Source of the DNA: Nocardioides_C sp963700955
GTDB taxonomy: Bacteria; Actinomycetota; Actinomycetes; Propionibacteriales; Nocardioidaceae
DNA: 64,000 nt
Reading direction: 5' to 3'
Assembly (NCBI GenBank): GCA_963700955.1
Contig: CAVOZH010000011.1
Location: 248,001-312,000, forward strand
Of this stretch, positions 22,886 through 30,943 are shown piece after piece. The position numbers and the translations under genes are program-made. Below the pieces are notes generated by a model that saw only the letters and a program-made list of their open reading frames with translations, did no database searches and was not told where the DNA came from. The first letter of the stretch is position 1; the number at the start of each line of letters is the position of its first letter.

Positions 22886-23500
22886 TCAGCCGGCCTCGTG
22901 GCCGAGCACCTGCTCGACGGCCTTGTGGGCGTCGAGGCCGGCCTGCCGCATCTCGTCGAGCGTGGTCACGAGGGTCTGCGCGAGGTCCCGCAGCTTGACG
23001 TTGGCGTTCTGGGAGTTCCGCTTGAGCATGCCGAAGGCGGTGTCGGCGTCCACCTCGAGCGTGGCCATGATGATGCCCTTGGCCTGCTCGATCGTCCCGC
23101 GCGACTCGGCCGACCGGCGTACCGCCTCGTCGATGTCGCGGGCGGTCTGCCCGCGCTTCGAGCCCGTGACGTCGACCATGTAGCCGCGCACCTCGACCAG
23201 CCGCCCCGACTCGTCGCGAACCCCGTCACCGACCGAGACGACCGTCCGGGTCCGGAGCCGTGCGTCGATGATCCGGTGCCACAGGGCGAACGGCTCGCCG
23301 CTGGTGAAGGCGTTGAGGATGATCGCCGTGGCCACGGCAGCATCGTCAGGGTGTTTGTGGGCGACAAGCAGGTCAGTCGTGGGGACGACGTCGCCGGGCT
23401 CGAAGCCGTGTATCCGGTAGAGGTCGTCGGACCACCACCACGTCTTGGTGAGAACGTTGTAGGTGAAGGGGCCGTACGGACCCGTGATGACCGTGGTCAT
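22886..23500 (-). CDS. PAS-ANTAR RNA-binding regulator
   Basis: The 204-aa protein has a PAS domain (about 8-115; TWWWSDDLYRIHGFEPGD, HPDD, VRGYMVDVT) and a C-terminal ANTAR domain (about 130-185; RGTIEQAKGIIMATLEVDADTAFGMLKRNSQ). ANTAR proteins bind paired hairpins in leader RNAs to prevent termination. ATG 23500 starts directly before the PAS domain; the upstream extension is not protein-like. The RNA target is not apparent in this window. Confidence 0.88.
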   Translation of the reverse strand: MTTVITGPYGPFTYNVLTKTWWWSDDLYRIHGFEPGDVVPTTDLLVAHKHPDDAAVATAIILNAFTSGEPFALWHRIIDARLRTRTVVSVGDGVRDESGRLVEVRGYMVDVTGSKRGQTARDIDEAVRRSAESRGTIEQAKGIIMATLEVDADTAFGMLKRNSQNANVKLRDLAQTLVTTLDEMRQAGLDAHKAVEQVLGHEAG

Positions 23501-23697
23501 GAGAGGTAGCTGGGGTGCATCGTCAACCCTTGGATCTTCTACGGCTCGTCGACGGGGTCGCTCCCGCAGATCCCCCGCGAGACCCAACCGTCGCCCGGAT
23601 GGGCTGCGCTGCTCAACCCGGGGGAAATTGAAACACGGCACTGCCGAAAATCTGTAACCGGTCCAGTCTGCAGGTTACGTGTCGCAGCCTCGCACGC

Positions 23698-24144
23698 TCA
23701 GGGGGTGGTGATGGTCCCCATGGCACGGTCGAACTCCCAGTGCGCGCGCATGGAGGTGATCAGACCCGCCTCGTTCACGCGGTAGACGAAGACGCCCTCC
23801 GTGTCGACGCGGCTGCCGTCGTGCAGAACGGTCGTGATGGTGCCGACGTTCGCGCAGGAGTCACCGTTGGCGAACGAGTCGGTGATCGTGAAGTGGAACC
23901 TGTGCACACCGGCGATCGCCGTATCCCAGAACTGCGCGATGCCCTCGTGGCCGTGGTGACCCTTGCCCTCGGGGTCGAAGACCGAGGGACCGACCGGGTC
24001 CTCCACCACGCCGTCGGGCGCGAACAGCGCTACCCAGTCGTCCTTGGCTCCTCGAGCGACAGTGGCAGCAGAGACCTGGGAGGCGCGACGCGCCGGGTGG
24101 TCTCCGTCGGGAGCAGTCCAGGTGATGGCTTCGGTCTCGATCAC
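23698..24144 (-). CDS. SnoaL-like / ketosteroid isomerase-fold protein
   Basis: The 148-aa protein has an NTF2-like cone: ARGAKDDWVALFAPDGVVEDPVG, HEGIAQFWDTAI, HFTITDSFANGDSCAN and VNEAGLITSMRAHW. GTG 24144 is chosen because TACAGT (24152-24157) lies 7 nt upstream. A KstR-type box overlaps that -10, so a role in sterol or steroid-like catabolism is inferred. Asp/His positions suit a hydratase or isomerase, but the reaction is unknown. Confidence 0.8.
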   Translation of the reverse strand: MIETEAITWTAPDGDHPARRASQVSAATVARGAKDDWVALFAPDGVVEDPVGPSVFDPEGKGHHGHEGIAQFWDTAIAGVHRFHFTITDSFANGDSCANVGTITTVLHDGSRVDTEGVFVYRVNEAGLITSMRAHWEFDRAMGTITTP

Positions 24145-24151
24145 GTCACGA

Positions 24152-24167
24152 ACTGTAACGGGTTCTA
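24152..24167 (-). promoter_or_regulatory. KstR-like operator over a leaderless -10
   Basis: On the minus strand TAGAACCCGTTACA (24154-24167) matches TnnAACnnGTTnnA, the mycobacterial KstR consensus. The -10 TACAGT (24152-24157) overlaps its end, 7 nt before GTG 24144. Confidence 0.6.
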
Positions 24168-24262
24168 ATTTTTCCCCGCTAGGCGTCGGCTGTTCCCGAA
24201 CGCCGCCGGTGTAGACAAGTCCGTCAACTCGAGCAAGACAGTCGATCTGACAGACTTGGCGC

Positions 24263-24721
24263 ATGCGAGTCTCCGCGAAGTCCGACTACGCGCTTCGCGC
24301 GCTGATCGAGATAGCGAGCCAGAGCGACGGGCCGGCGATCAGCGCCGAGGAGCTCGGTCGACGACAAGACATCCCCCGCGGCTTCCTCCAGGCGATCCTC
24401 GCCGACCTCCGCCGCGCCGGTGTGGTGATGAGCCAGCGCGGTCAGGCCGGCGGGTGGCGGATGGCCCGCGACGCCGACCAGGTCACCGTCGCGGACGTCA
24501 TCCGCGCAGTCGACGGGCCTCTGGTCAGCGTCTACGGCCTGCGACCGGAGGCCGTCTCCTACAACGAGTCGGCCGAGATCCTTCAACACGTCTGGATCGC
24601 TGCCCGCAGCAGCCTCCGCGACGTCTTCGAGCGGGTCACGATCAGGTCGCTCGCCGACAAGAGCCTGCCCGAGCAGGTCGCCGCGCTCACCAAGGACGAG
24701 GAAGCCTGGCGACCACACTGA
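24263..24721 (+). CDS. Rrf2-family transcriptional regulator
   Basis: The 152-aa protein opens MRVSAKSDYALRALIEIA, the Rrf2 N-terminus, with the winged helix through IPRGFLQAILADLRRAGVVMSQRGQAGGW and the linker VTVADVIRAVDGPL. It has no Cys, so it cannot hold the Fe-S cluster of IscR or NsrR and is closer to CymR-type regulators. It converges with a TauE/SafE exporter gene whose promoter carries a perfect palindrome. CAAGTC half-sites also occur at 24216 and (inverted) at 24253 before this gene. Confidence 0.85.
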   Translation: MRVSAKSDYALRALIEIASQSDGPAISAEELGRRQDIPRGFLQAILADLRRAGVVMSQRGQAGGWRMARDADQVTVADVIRAVDGPLVSVYGLRPEAVSYNESAEILQHVWIAARSSLRDVFERVTIRSLADKSLPEQVAALTKDEEAWRPH

Positions 24722-24737
24722 CCCGGCCGCCCGGGGA

Positions 24738-25637
24738 TCACACCCCGGCCGGCTCGAGCCCTGGCTCCGCCTCGCTGGTGACGCTTGCGCGCTCCTGGCG
24801 CACCGCCCAGACGATCAGCGAGACCCAGACGAATGCCAGCGCGGAGGCGGAGAGGGCCACGGTCGACCCGGAAGCACCGAGCGACTCGAGGATCGTCTTG
24901 CTGTTGGTGAGGATGATCAGACCACCCGCGGCGACGCCGAGGACCCGCGCCGCCATGTGCCGCACCAGCCACGCAGCCACGGGTGCGGCAACCACGCCAC
25001 CCACAAGGAGCGCGGCAGCGTAGCCGAAGTTGATGCCCTGCGTGCCGAGCGCGAAGAGGAATCCGAGCGAGCCGCCGATCGCGACCACGAACTCCGCAGT
25101 GTCGATCGAGCCCACGACCTTGCGCGGCTCCAGCCGCCCCGAGGAGAGCAGCGACGTCGTGCCGACAGGACCCCAGCCACCGCCGCCGATGGCATCCATG
25201 AGGCCGGCGACGACTCCGAGTGGCGCGAGGAAGTACGCCGAGAGCTTCCCCTTGAACTGGGGCCGGCGTCCGCCGATCACCAGGAACCGCCAGACGACAT
25301 AGACGCCGAGCCCGAGCAGCAGGGCGGCGACCCAGGGCTTCGCGGTGTCTCCGTCGAGGCTGGACAGGAACGTCGCGCCGGCGAAAGCGCCGAGGCCACC
25401 GGGCACGGCGATGATGCTGACGGTTCGCCAGTCGACGTTACCGAGCTTGTGGTGGGAGATGCCCGAGACGAGGGTCGTGCCGATCTCGGAGAAGTGAACT
25501 GCCGCCGACGCGGCCGCCGGAGCGATGCCGGCCGCGAGCAGCAAGGTCGACGACGTCACGCCGTACGCCATGCCGAGCGATCCGTCGATCAGCTGAGCCA
25601 GGAGCCCGACGACGCCGAGCACGATCAGGTTGCGCAT
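24738..25637 (-). CDS. TauE/SafE-family sulfite/sulfonate exporter
   Basis: The 299-aa membrane protein has about eight segments in two repeats: MRNLIVLGVVGLLAQLIDGSLGMAYGVTSSTLL at the start and APLGVVAGLMDAIGGGGWGPVGTTSLL in the second half, which carry the family's Gly-rich motifs. ATG 25637 has GGAAGGG upstream; ATG 25655 is possible but lacks a good site. Members export sulfite, sulfoacetate or take up sulfur compounds. The Rrf2 gene and the sulfite-oxidase-like gene on either side support a sulfur-oxyanion role. Confidence 0.85.
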   Translation of the reverse strand: MRNLIVLGVVGLLAQLIDGSLGMAYGVTSSTLLLAAGIAPAAASAAVHFSEIGTTLVSGISHHKLGNVDWRTVSIIAVPGGLGAFAGATFLSSLDGDTAKPWVAALLLGLGVYVVWRFLVIGGRRPQFKGKLSAYFLAPLGVVAGLMDAIGGGGWGPVGTTSLLSSGRLEPRKVVGSIDTAEFVVAIGGSLGFLFALGTQGINFGYAAALLVGGVVAAPVAAWLVRHMAARVLGVAAGGLIILTNSKTILESLGASGSTVALSASALAFVWVSLIVWAVRQERASVTSEAEPGLEPAGV

Positions 25638-25688
25638 GTGGGGAAGCCCTTCCATGAGAAGCAGCCCAGGCTGCAGGTCATGTAATGC

Positions 25689-25725
25689 AAGTTATTGACT
25701 AGACTAACGCAAGTCAATTGACTTG
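25689..25725 (-). promoter_or_regulatory. tauE-type gene promoter with 16-bp perfect palindrome
   Basis: On the minus strand TTGACT (25712-25717) and TAACTT (25689-25694) are 17 nt apart. CAAGTCAATTGACTTG (25710-25725), a perfect palindrome, covers the -35. A related 15-nt copy, CAAGTTATTGACTAG (25688-25702), covers the -10. Repression by the nearby Rrf2 protein is inferred. Confidence 0.65.
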
Positions 25726-25925
25726 ACCCAGTTTCGATGACGCCGTGACGGACGACACGCCCGACCGGGGACGGAGGCGAGATGCGCGGATCCAGGCGGG
25801 ACAAAAGGGGCCGTTCCCCCTGCTGACGAGTGACCTTGGTCCCCTCCCGTGCGGGGAGAAACCGCCGATAGTAGGGGGAGTCGGGCCCAACGGGGGGCAC
25901 GAGTCGCTTCCAGAGGGGCATCCAG

Positions 25926-27458
25926 ATGATCACCGCCGCCGCAGACCCGGAGCTCGGCTTTCCCGCCTGGCTCCGGATCACGCACTTCCTGAACTTCCTG
26001 TTCCTCGGCCTTCTGATCCGCAGCGGGTGGGAGATCATCGCCACCCACCCGCGTATGTACTGGCGCAACGACTGTGGTCCCGGTACCGAATGGATCCGTT
26101 TCACCAAGCGGAAGGTGCCCGCCGAGGAGGGTGCCTACATGGCCCGCGACGACGAGTGCTCGTTGTCGCCGCTGATCTCGCTGCCCGGGCGGAAGAACAT
26201 CGGAGCGGGTCGGCACTGGCACGCTCTCGTGACGATGCTCTGGCTCGTGAACGGCCTCACCTATGTCGCGCTTCTGTTCGGCACGGGGCAGTGGCGGCGG
26301 CTCGTCCCCGCCTCGTGGGACGTCTTCCCGCAGGCCTGGGACTCCCTGAAGATCTATGCGGGGTTCGGCGTGCCCTCGATCGAGCACTTCCAGCCGTACG
26401 ACGCCCTGCAGCAGCTCATGTACTTCTTCGTCGTCTTCGTCGCGGCGCCGTTGATGATCGCGACCGGCCCGGTGATGTCGCCGGCGGTGACGGGACGGTT
26501 CCCGTGGTACGCGAAGATCTTCGGGGGGCGCCAGGCGGCGCGGTCCCTGCACTTCCTGGGGATGGCGTTCTTCACGCTCTTCATCGTCATCCACGTGACG
26601 CTCGTGTTCGTCGTCCACCCGAAGTACAACCTGACGCACATGATGCTCGGCGAGGCGGACCCCTCGAGATTCGCCCAGGCGCTGACCATGACCATCCTCG
26701 GCATTGCCGCGGTCGTCGGGATCTGGCTGTTCCTGAGCTTCTGGAGCCTGGCCGACCCCCGCCGTACCCAGGTGCTGCTGAACAGGCTCACCGAGCCCGC
26801 GCGCAGGCTCACCGTCAACCGGTTCTCCTCGCGGCAGCGCAAGGCCCAGGTGTGGACCGAGAAGGACATCTCTCCCTACCACTGGAGCAACGGACGCCAC
26901 CCGGCACCGGAGGAGTCTCCGGAGTGGGAGGCCCTCCGGCAGGACGAGTGGCGGGACTACCGGCTCGAGGTCGGCGGCCTCGTGGACAACCCGGTCACCT
27001 TGACCATGGATGACCTGCGGGCGCTGCCGCGCCAGGAGCAGATCACGATGCACACGTGCATGCAGGGCTGGACGGGCATCGCGAAGTGGGGCGGCGTGAA
27101 GCTCTCCGACGTCCTCGCACTCGTCGAGCGGCAGCCGAACGCGAAGTACCTGAAGTTCACCTCGTTCGGCCTGGCGCAGAAGATGCACGGCGGCAAGCCG
27201 CTCGAGCCCTACTACACGTGCCTGCCGATGGACCTCGCCTACGAGGACGAGACGATCCTGGCCTTCGAGATGAACGACAAGCCCCTACCGCCCACCTTCG
27301 GCGCCCCGTTGAGACTGCGCGTCGAGTCGATCCACGGCTACAAGATGGTGAAGTACCTCCGGTCGATCGAGTGGGTCGAGGACTACGCGACCCACGGCGA
27401 CGGCCAGGGCGGCACGCGGGAGGACTCCGGCTACCAGTCGATCAACGCCCGCATCTGA
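25926..27458 (+). CDS. Cytochrome b561-type membrane domain fused to sulfite-oxidase-like Moco domain
   Basis: The 510-aa protein has five membrane segments (about 15-35, 98-118, 163-183, 207-232, 252-272) with His in or near TM1, TM2 and TM4 (HFLNFL, RHWHALVTM, LHFLGM...FIVIHV), as in haem-b561 subunits. From about 340 it is a molybdopterin domain of the sulfite oxidase/YedY type; C378 in HTCMQGW is the expected Mo ligand. No Tat signal is present. The gene is divergent from the TauE-type exporter. It resembles an MsrQ-MsrP pair in one chain. The substrate is unknown; sulfite or a sulfoxide is inferred from context. Confidence 0.82.
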   Translation: MITAAADPELGFPAWLRITHFLNFLFLGLLIRSGWEIIATHPRMYWRNDCGPGTEWIRFTKRKVPAEEGAYMARDDECSLSPLISLPGRKNIGAGRHWHALVTMLWLVNGLTYVALLFGTGQWRRLVPASWDVFPQAWDSLKIYAGFGVPSIEHFQPYDALQQLMYFFVVFVAAPLMIATGPVMSPAVTGRFPWYAKIFGGRQAARSLHFLGMAFFTLFIVIHVTLVFVVHPKYNLTHMMLGEADPSRFAQALTMTILGIAAVVGIWLFLSFWSLADPRRTQVLLNRLTEPARRLTVNRFSSRQRKAQVWTEKDISPYHWSNGRHPAPEESPEWEALRQDEWRDYRLEVGGLVDNPVTLTMDDLRALPRQEQITMHTCMQGWTGIAKWGGVKLSDVLALVERQPNAKYLKFTSFGLAQKMHGGKPLEPYYTCLPMDLAYEDETILAFEMNDKPLPPTFGAPLRLRVESIHGYKMVKYLRSIEWVEDYATHGDGQGGTREDSGYQSINARI

Positions 27459-27469
27459 CAACGCGCGTC

Positions 27470-28351
27470 TCAGAGGACGGCGTGCAGCTTCCAGCCGTAA
27501 CGCCCGAGAACGAGACCCCTGCCTGTCAGGTTCGCGGCCGAGGGCTGCGCCTGCCGGACGAGCACGTAGGAGCGGGCGACGTTGTCAGTGGCGTTGACAC
27601 CGATGATGTAGGCCGTCGCCCGGTCGCTGCCACAGCTGCTCAACGAGAGCCCGGTGTACTGGGCGAAGCCGGCGCGCTTGATCGTGACGACCTTGGCATT
27701 GCCGGGGCGCCTGACCGGCACACGGATCTGGACGAGTGCTCCACCCTTCGTGGTGGCGTAGAGGAGGTCGGTGTTCACGCCGGCGACCTTCTGCCGGTTG
27801 TAGAACGAGAGCGTCTTGAGGTTCCCCATCCGCCTCAGCACGAGCTGCTGGTTGTCGAACACGAGGTTGCCTCGTGCGTCCCGGTAGGTCGTCAGGCGCT
27901 GCAGCCTGTTCAGGCTGTCCAGCGCGAAGACGTGGTATCCGCCCGAGTTCGTGAACAGACGCGGCTGGAAGTTCCGGTTGAGCATCGTCTTCGACGAGTA
28001 CTGCAGGGTGCCGGACGCGTCGCGGTTCGTGACGGTCAGGAGGCGGGGCCGCCCGTCGTTCGCGATGACGGTGAACGCGGTCCTCCATCCGCCACTGATC
28101 GTGGTGGCCGAGAAGATCCCCATCTGCCCGGCGCGATAGGGCAGCGACGTCGCGGTGAGCTTCTGCTTGAGCACCTTGCCGTTCTCGACCGTCCGCGAGA
28201 GGAACTTGTTGCCGGAGGTGAGTCCGCCGACCTCCGCGCGGCAGGTCTCCGTGACTGCCGTGGCCGGAGCGGAGACGACCCCGGAAGCGATGGTGGAGAC
28301 CACGAGCGCCGCCGCGGCGACTGTGGCAAGGACGGTGCGGCGAGTGTTCAT
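27470..28351 (-). CDS. Secreted tachylectin/beta-propeller-like protein, unknown
   Basis: The 293-aa protein has a clear signal peptide (RRTVLATVAAAALVVSTIASGVVSAPATA). Its mature part has repeated strands with alternating Y/F-R-x-G/N turns (GGWRTAFTVIANDGRPRLLTV, LNRLQRLTTYRDARGN, TDLLYATTKGGALVQIRV), suggesting a propeller of tachylectin type. One Cys pair (C37 and C in SLSSCGSD) may be disulfide-bonded. A carbohydrate-binding role is only a guess. It converges with the Moco fusion gene, 11 nt between stops. Confidence 0.65.
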   Translation of the reverse strand: MNTRRTVLATVAAAALVVSTIASGVVSAPATAVTETCRAEVGGLTSGNKFLSRTVENGKVLKQKLTATSLPYRAGQMGIFSATTISGGWRTAFTVIANDGRPRLLTVTNRDASGTLQYSSKTMLNRNFQPRLFTNSGGYHVFALDSLNRLQRLTTYRDARGNLVFDNQQLVLRRMGNLKTLSFYNRQKVAGVNTDLLYATTKGGALVQIRVPVRRPGNAKVVTIKRAGFAQYTGLSLSSCGSDRATAYIIGVNATDNVARSYVLVRQAQPSAANLTGRGLVLGRYGWKLHAVL

Positions 28352-28491
28352 GGTTTCCCCGTGGGACTGAGTCAGCCGGGCCCGGCGGGGCGCACCGGCC
28401 GGCTGACCGGCTCGCTCCGCAGTCGGGTCGGCAGGTGCATCCCGTGACGCGGGTCACCCATAGCCCAGATCTGCGTCAGGGGTTGTACTTA

Positions 28492-28508
28492 TTACTCGCC
28501 GGTACGAT
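28492..28508 (+). promoter_or_regulatory. TACT-N4-RGTA operator 1 with -10 TACGAT
   Basis: TTACTCGCCGGTACGAT matches the etfD site (6352-6368) at all 13 bases outside the 4-nt spacer. TACGAT (28503-28508) would start a leader of about 95 nt. Confidence 0.6.
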
Positions 28509-28516
28509 AATCATGT

Positions 28517-28528
28517 TACTGACCAGTA
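28517..28528 (+). promoter_or_regulatory. TACT-N4-RGTA operator 2
   Basis: TACTGACCAGTA has perfect 5-bp inverted arms and sits 24 bp (centre to centre) downstream of operator 1. A tandem pair is expected for cooperative dimer binding. Confidence 0.6.
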
Positions 28529-28609
28529 TCCCCCCGGGCTTTCCCCTGCTCCGGGCTGATCCGGACCGGACCGCGACTGCGCCGGTACCCCGATTTCGAA
28601 GGTGGAGCT

Positions 28610-30472
28610 GTGAGCCACTACAAGAGCAACATCCGCGACATCGAGTTCAACCTGTTCGAGGTCTTCGGCCGCGACGAGGTCCTTGGTAACGGCCTGTTCG
28701 ACGAGGTCGACGTGGACACCGCGAAGTCGATCCTGTCCGAGGTGGACCGCCTCGCACGCGAGGAGATCGCCGCCTCGTTCGAGGACGGCGACCGCAACCC
28801 GCCGGTCTTCGACCCGGAGACCAAGACGGTGAAGATGAACGAGAACTTCGCCAAGAGCTACCAGGCGTTCATGGACGCCGAGTGGTACCGCCTCCAGCTC
28901 CCCGCCGAGCTCGGCGGACAGCCGGCTCCCGCCTCGCTGATCTGGTCGATGGCCGAGCTCGTGCTCGGCGCGAACCCGCCGGTGTGGATGTACGCCGCCG
29001 GCCCGAACTTCGGCAACGTCGTGTACCGCAACGGCAACGACCGCGACAAGCTGATCGCCCAGCACATGGTCGACCGCAAGTGGGGCGCGACGATGGTCCT
29101 CACCGAGCCCGACGCGGGCTCCGACGTGGGCGCCGGCCGCACGAAGGCGACGCTCAACGAGGACGGCTCCTGGAACATCGAGGGTGTCAAGCGCTTCATC
29201 ACCTCGGGTGAGCACGACATGAGCGAGAACATCATCCACCTCGTGCTCGCGCGGCCTCAGGGCATCGAGGGCGTCGGCGGGCCGGGCACGAAGGGCCTCT
29301 CGCTGTTCATCGTCCCCAAGTACCACTTCGACTTCGAGACCGGCGAGCTCACCGGCGAGCGCAACGGCGCCTACGTCACCAACGTCGAGAAGAAGATGGG
29401 CATCAAGGTCTCCACGACCTGCGAGGTCACCTTCGGCGAGAACGAGCCCGCCAAGGGCTGGCTGCTCGGCGAGGTGCACGACGGCATCGCCCAGATGTTC
29501 CAGGTGATCGAGAACGCCCGCATGCTCGTCGGCACGAAGGCGATCGCGACCCTCTCCACGGGCTACCTCAACGCACTCGAGTACGCGAAGAGCCGCGTCC
29601 AGGGCGCCGACCTCACCGAGGCCGCCAACAAGACCGCGCCCCGCGTCACGATCACCCACCACCCCGACGTACGCCGGTCGCTGATGACCCAGAAGTCGTA
29701 CGCCGAGGCGCTGCGTGCCCTGGTCATCTACACCGCGACCTGGCAGGACAAGGTCCAGATGGCCGAGTTCAGCGGTGAGCGCGACGAGCTCGCCGAGCGC
29801 GTCAACGACCTGCTGCTCCCGATCGTCAAGGGCTACGGCTCCGAGCGGTCCTGGGTGTTGCTCGGCACGGAGTCGCTGCAGACCTTCGGCGGCTCGGGCT
29901 TCCTCCAGGAGTACCCGATCGAGCAGTACGTCCGTGACGCCAAGATCGACACCCTCTACGAGGGCACGACCGCGATCCAGGGCCAGGACCTGTTCTTCCG
30001 CAAGATCGTGAAGGACCAGGCACAGGCGCTCGGCCACATCGCGGGCGAGGTCGAGAAGTTCATCACGGCCGAGGCCGGAAACGGTCGCCTCAAGATCGAG
30101 CGCGACCTGCTCGCCAAGGGACTCGAGGACGGTCAGGCGATCGTCGGCACGCTGATCAACCAGCTGATGGCCGCCGACCCGAACGCCGAGGGCGGCGACC
30201 AGCGCAACATCTACAAGGTCGGCCTCAACACCAGCCGGCTGCTGATGGTGCTCGGCGACATCGTCTGCTCGTGGCTGCTGCTGCGTCAGGCCGAGGTCGC
30301 GCTGGAGAAGCTCGCCGGCGACGTGAGCGACAAGGACAAGGCGTTCTACGAGGGCAAGGTCGCCGCGGCACAGTTCTTCGCGCGCAACGTGCTCCCGAAG
30401 ATCACCGCGGAGCGCAGCATCGCCGAGGCGACGGACCTGTCGCTGATGGACCTCTCCGAGGACGCGTTCTGA
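28610..30472 (+). CDS. Acyl-CoA dehydrogenase, FadE5-like
   Basis: The 620-aa protein is longer than classical acyl-CoA dehydrogenases (about 390) and matches the FadE5-type group with its extra C-terminal helical domain. FAD-binding TEPDAGSDVGAGRTKA and the catalytic base E451 in LYEGTTAIQGQD are present. It oxidises acyl-CoA to enoyl-CoA in beta-oxidation and feeds electrons through ETF; chain-length preference is unknown. GTG 28610 follows AAGGTGGAG. Two operators upstream, one shared with etfD, suggest lipid-responsive repression. Confidence 0.9.
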   Translation: MSHYKSNIRDIEFNLFEVFGRDEVLGNGLFDEVDVDTAKSILSEVDRLAREEIAASFEDGDRNPPVFDPETKTVKMNENFAKSYQAFMDAEWYRLQLPAELGGQPAPASLIWSMAELVLGANPPVWMYAAGPNFGNVVYRNGNDRDKLIAQHMVDRKWGATMVLTEPDAGSDVGAGRTKATLNEDGSWNIEGVKRFITSGEHDMSENIIHLVLARPQGIEGVGGPGTKGLSLFIVPKYHFDFETGELTGERNGAYVTNVEKKMGIKVSTTCEVTFGENEPAKGWLLGEVHDGIAQMFQVIENARMLVGTKAIATLSTGYLNALEYAKSRVQGADLTEAANKTAPRVTITHHPDVRRSLMTQKSYAEALRALVIYTATWQDKVQMAEFSGERDELAERVNDLLLPIVKGYGSERSWVLLGTESLQTFGGSGFLQEYPIEQYVRDAKIDTLYEGTTAIQGQDLFFRKIVKDQAQALGHIAGEVEKFITAEAGNGRLKIERDLLAKGLEDGQAIVGTLINQLMAADPNAEGGDQRNIYKVGLNTSRLLMVLGDIVCSWLLLRQAEVALEKLAGDVSDKDKAFYEGKVAAAQFFARNVLPKITAERSIAEATDLSLMDLSEDAF

Positions 30473-30492
30473 TCTGAGCCCCTGGTCGCCGT

Positions 30493-30523
30493 GGGCCGTC
30501 TCACCGTTCCGGTGGGGCGGCCC
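30493..30523 (+). terminator. Terminator after the FadE5-like gene
   Basis: GGGCCG pairs with CGGCCC outside an 8-bp inner stem (two G-U pairs) around TTC, 20 nt after the stop. Confidence 0.65.
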
Positions 30524-30578
30524 TCGTGCTTCTGGTCACCCTTTGCCGTGTCCGGAGATTGACACGCCGTCCGGGCGG

Positions 30579-30584
30579 GTATCC
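30579..30584 (+). promoter_or_regulatory. Possible general-stress -10 (GGGTAT)
   Basis: GGGTAT follows GATT (30559-30562) by 16 nt, close to GTTT-N15-17-GGGTAT. It lies 79 nt upstream of the small membrane protein gene. Confidence 0.35.
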
Positions 30585-30663
30585 CTGAGGCAGGCGTGCC
30601 GTGTTTACTGATGCGTCGCCGAGGCAGCAGACAGTTGCTGCCGCTGAAACAGGAGGAAAGAAC

Positions 30664-30882
30664 ATGGGCATCGGTTTGGGCATCGTGCTTCTACTTGTCG
30701 GCCTGATCCTCGTCCTTGACGTGATCCCGGGCCTCGACAGCTTGCCCGTCGACAGTGGCGCCCTGGGCTGGATCTTCGTGATCGTCGGCATCCTGGCGAT
30801 CGCCCTTGCGCTGGTGATGAACCAGCAGCGTTCGCAGACCAAGCACATCGAGGAACGTCGTTACGACGGTCCGACCCGCTGA
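30664..30882 (+). CDS. Small two-TM membrane protein (DUF6458-like)
   Basis: The 72-aa protein has two hydrophobic segments (GIGLGIVLLLVGLILVLDVI and GALGWIFVIVGILAIALALVM) separated by a short polar turn, and a basic tail. Start ATG 30664 has AGGAGG at suitable distance. It resembles the actinobacterial DUF6458 group; the function is unknown. Confidence 0.75.
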   Translation: MGIGLGIVLLLVGLILVLDVIPGLDSLPVDSGALGWIFVIVGILAIALALVMNQQRSQTKHIEERRYDGPTR

Positions 30883-30890
30883 CGCAGGCG

Positions 30891-30926
30891 AAACGCCCCG
30901 GCGCTCTGATGAGCACCGGGGCGTTT
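30891..30926. terminator. Terminator between convergent genes
   Basis: AAACGCCCCGG pairs with CCGGGGCGTTT (11 bp), with an inner GCTC/GAGC stem; T-runs flank it on both strands. Confidence 0.85.
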
Positions 30927-30943
30927 TCGTCTGCGCGGAAGGT

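Noticed and set aside
25800..25925. Possible riboswitch in the leader of the Moco fusion gene
   Set aside because: Only a short CTCCC/GGGGAG hairpin is visible; no Moco or other known riboswitch core could be matched.
28511..30037. Long minus-strand open frame opposite the FadE5-like gene
   Set aside because: Shadow of a strongly conserved plus-strand enzyme; no ribosome site or motif.
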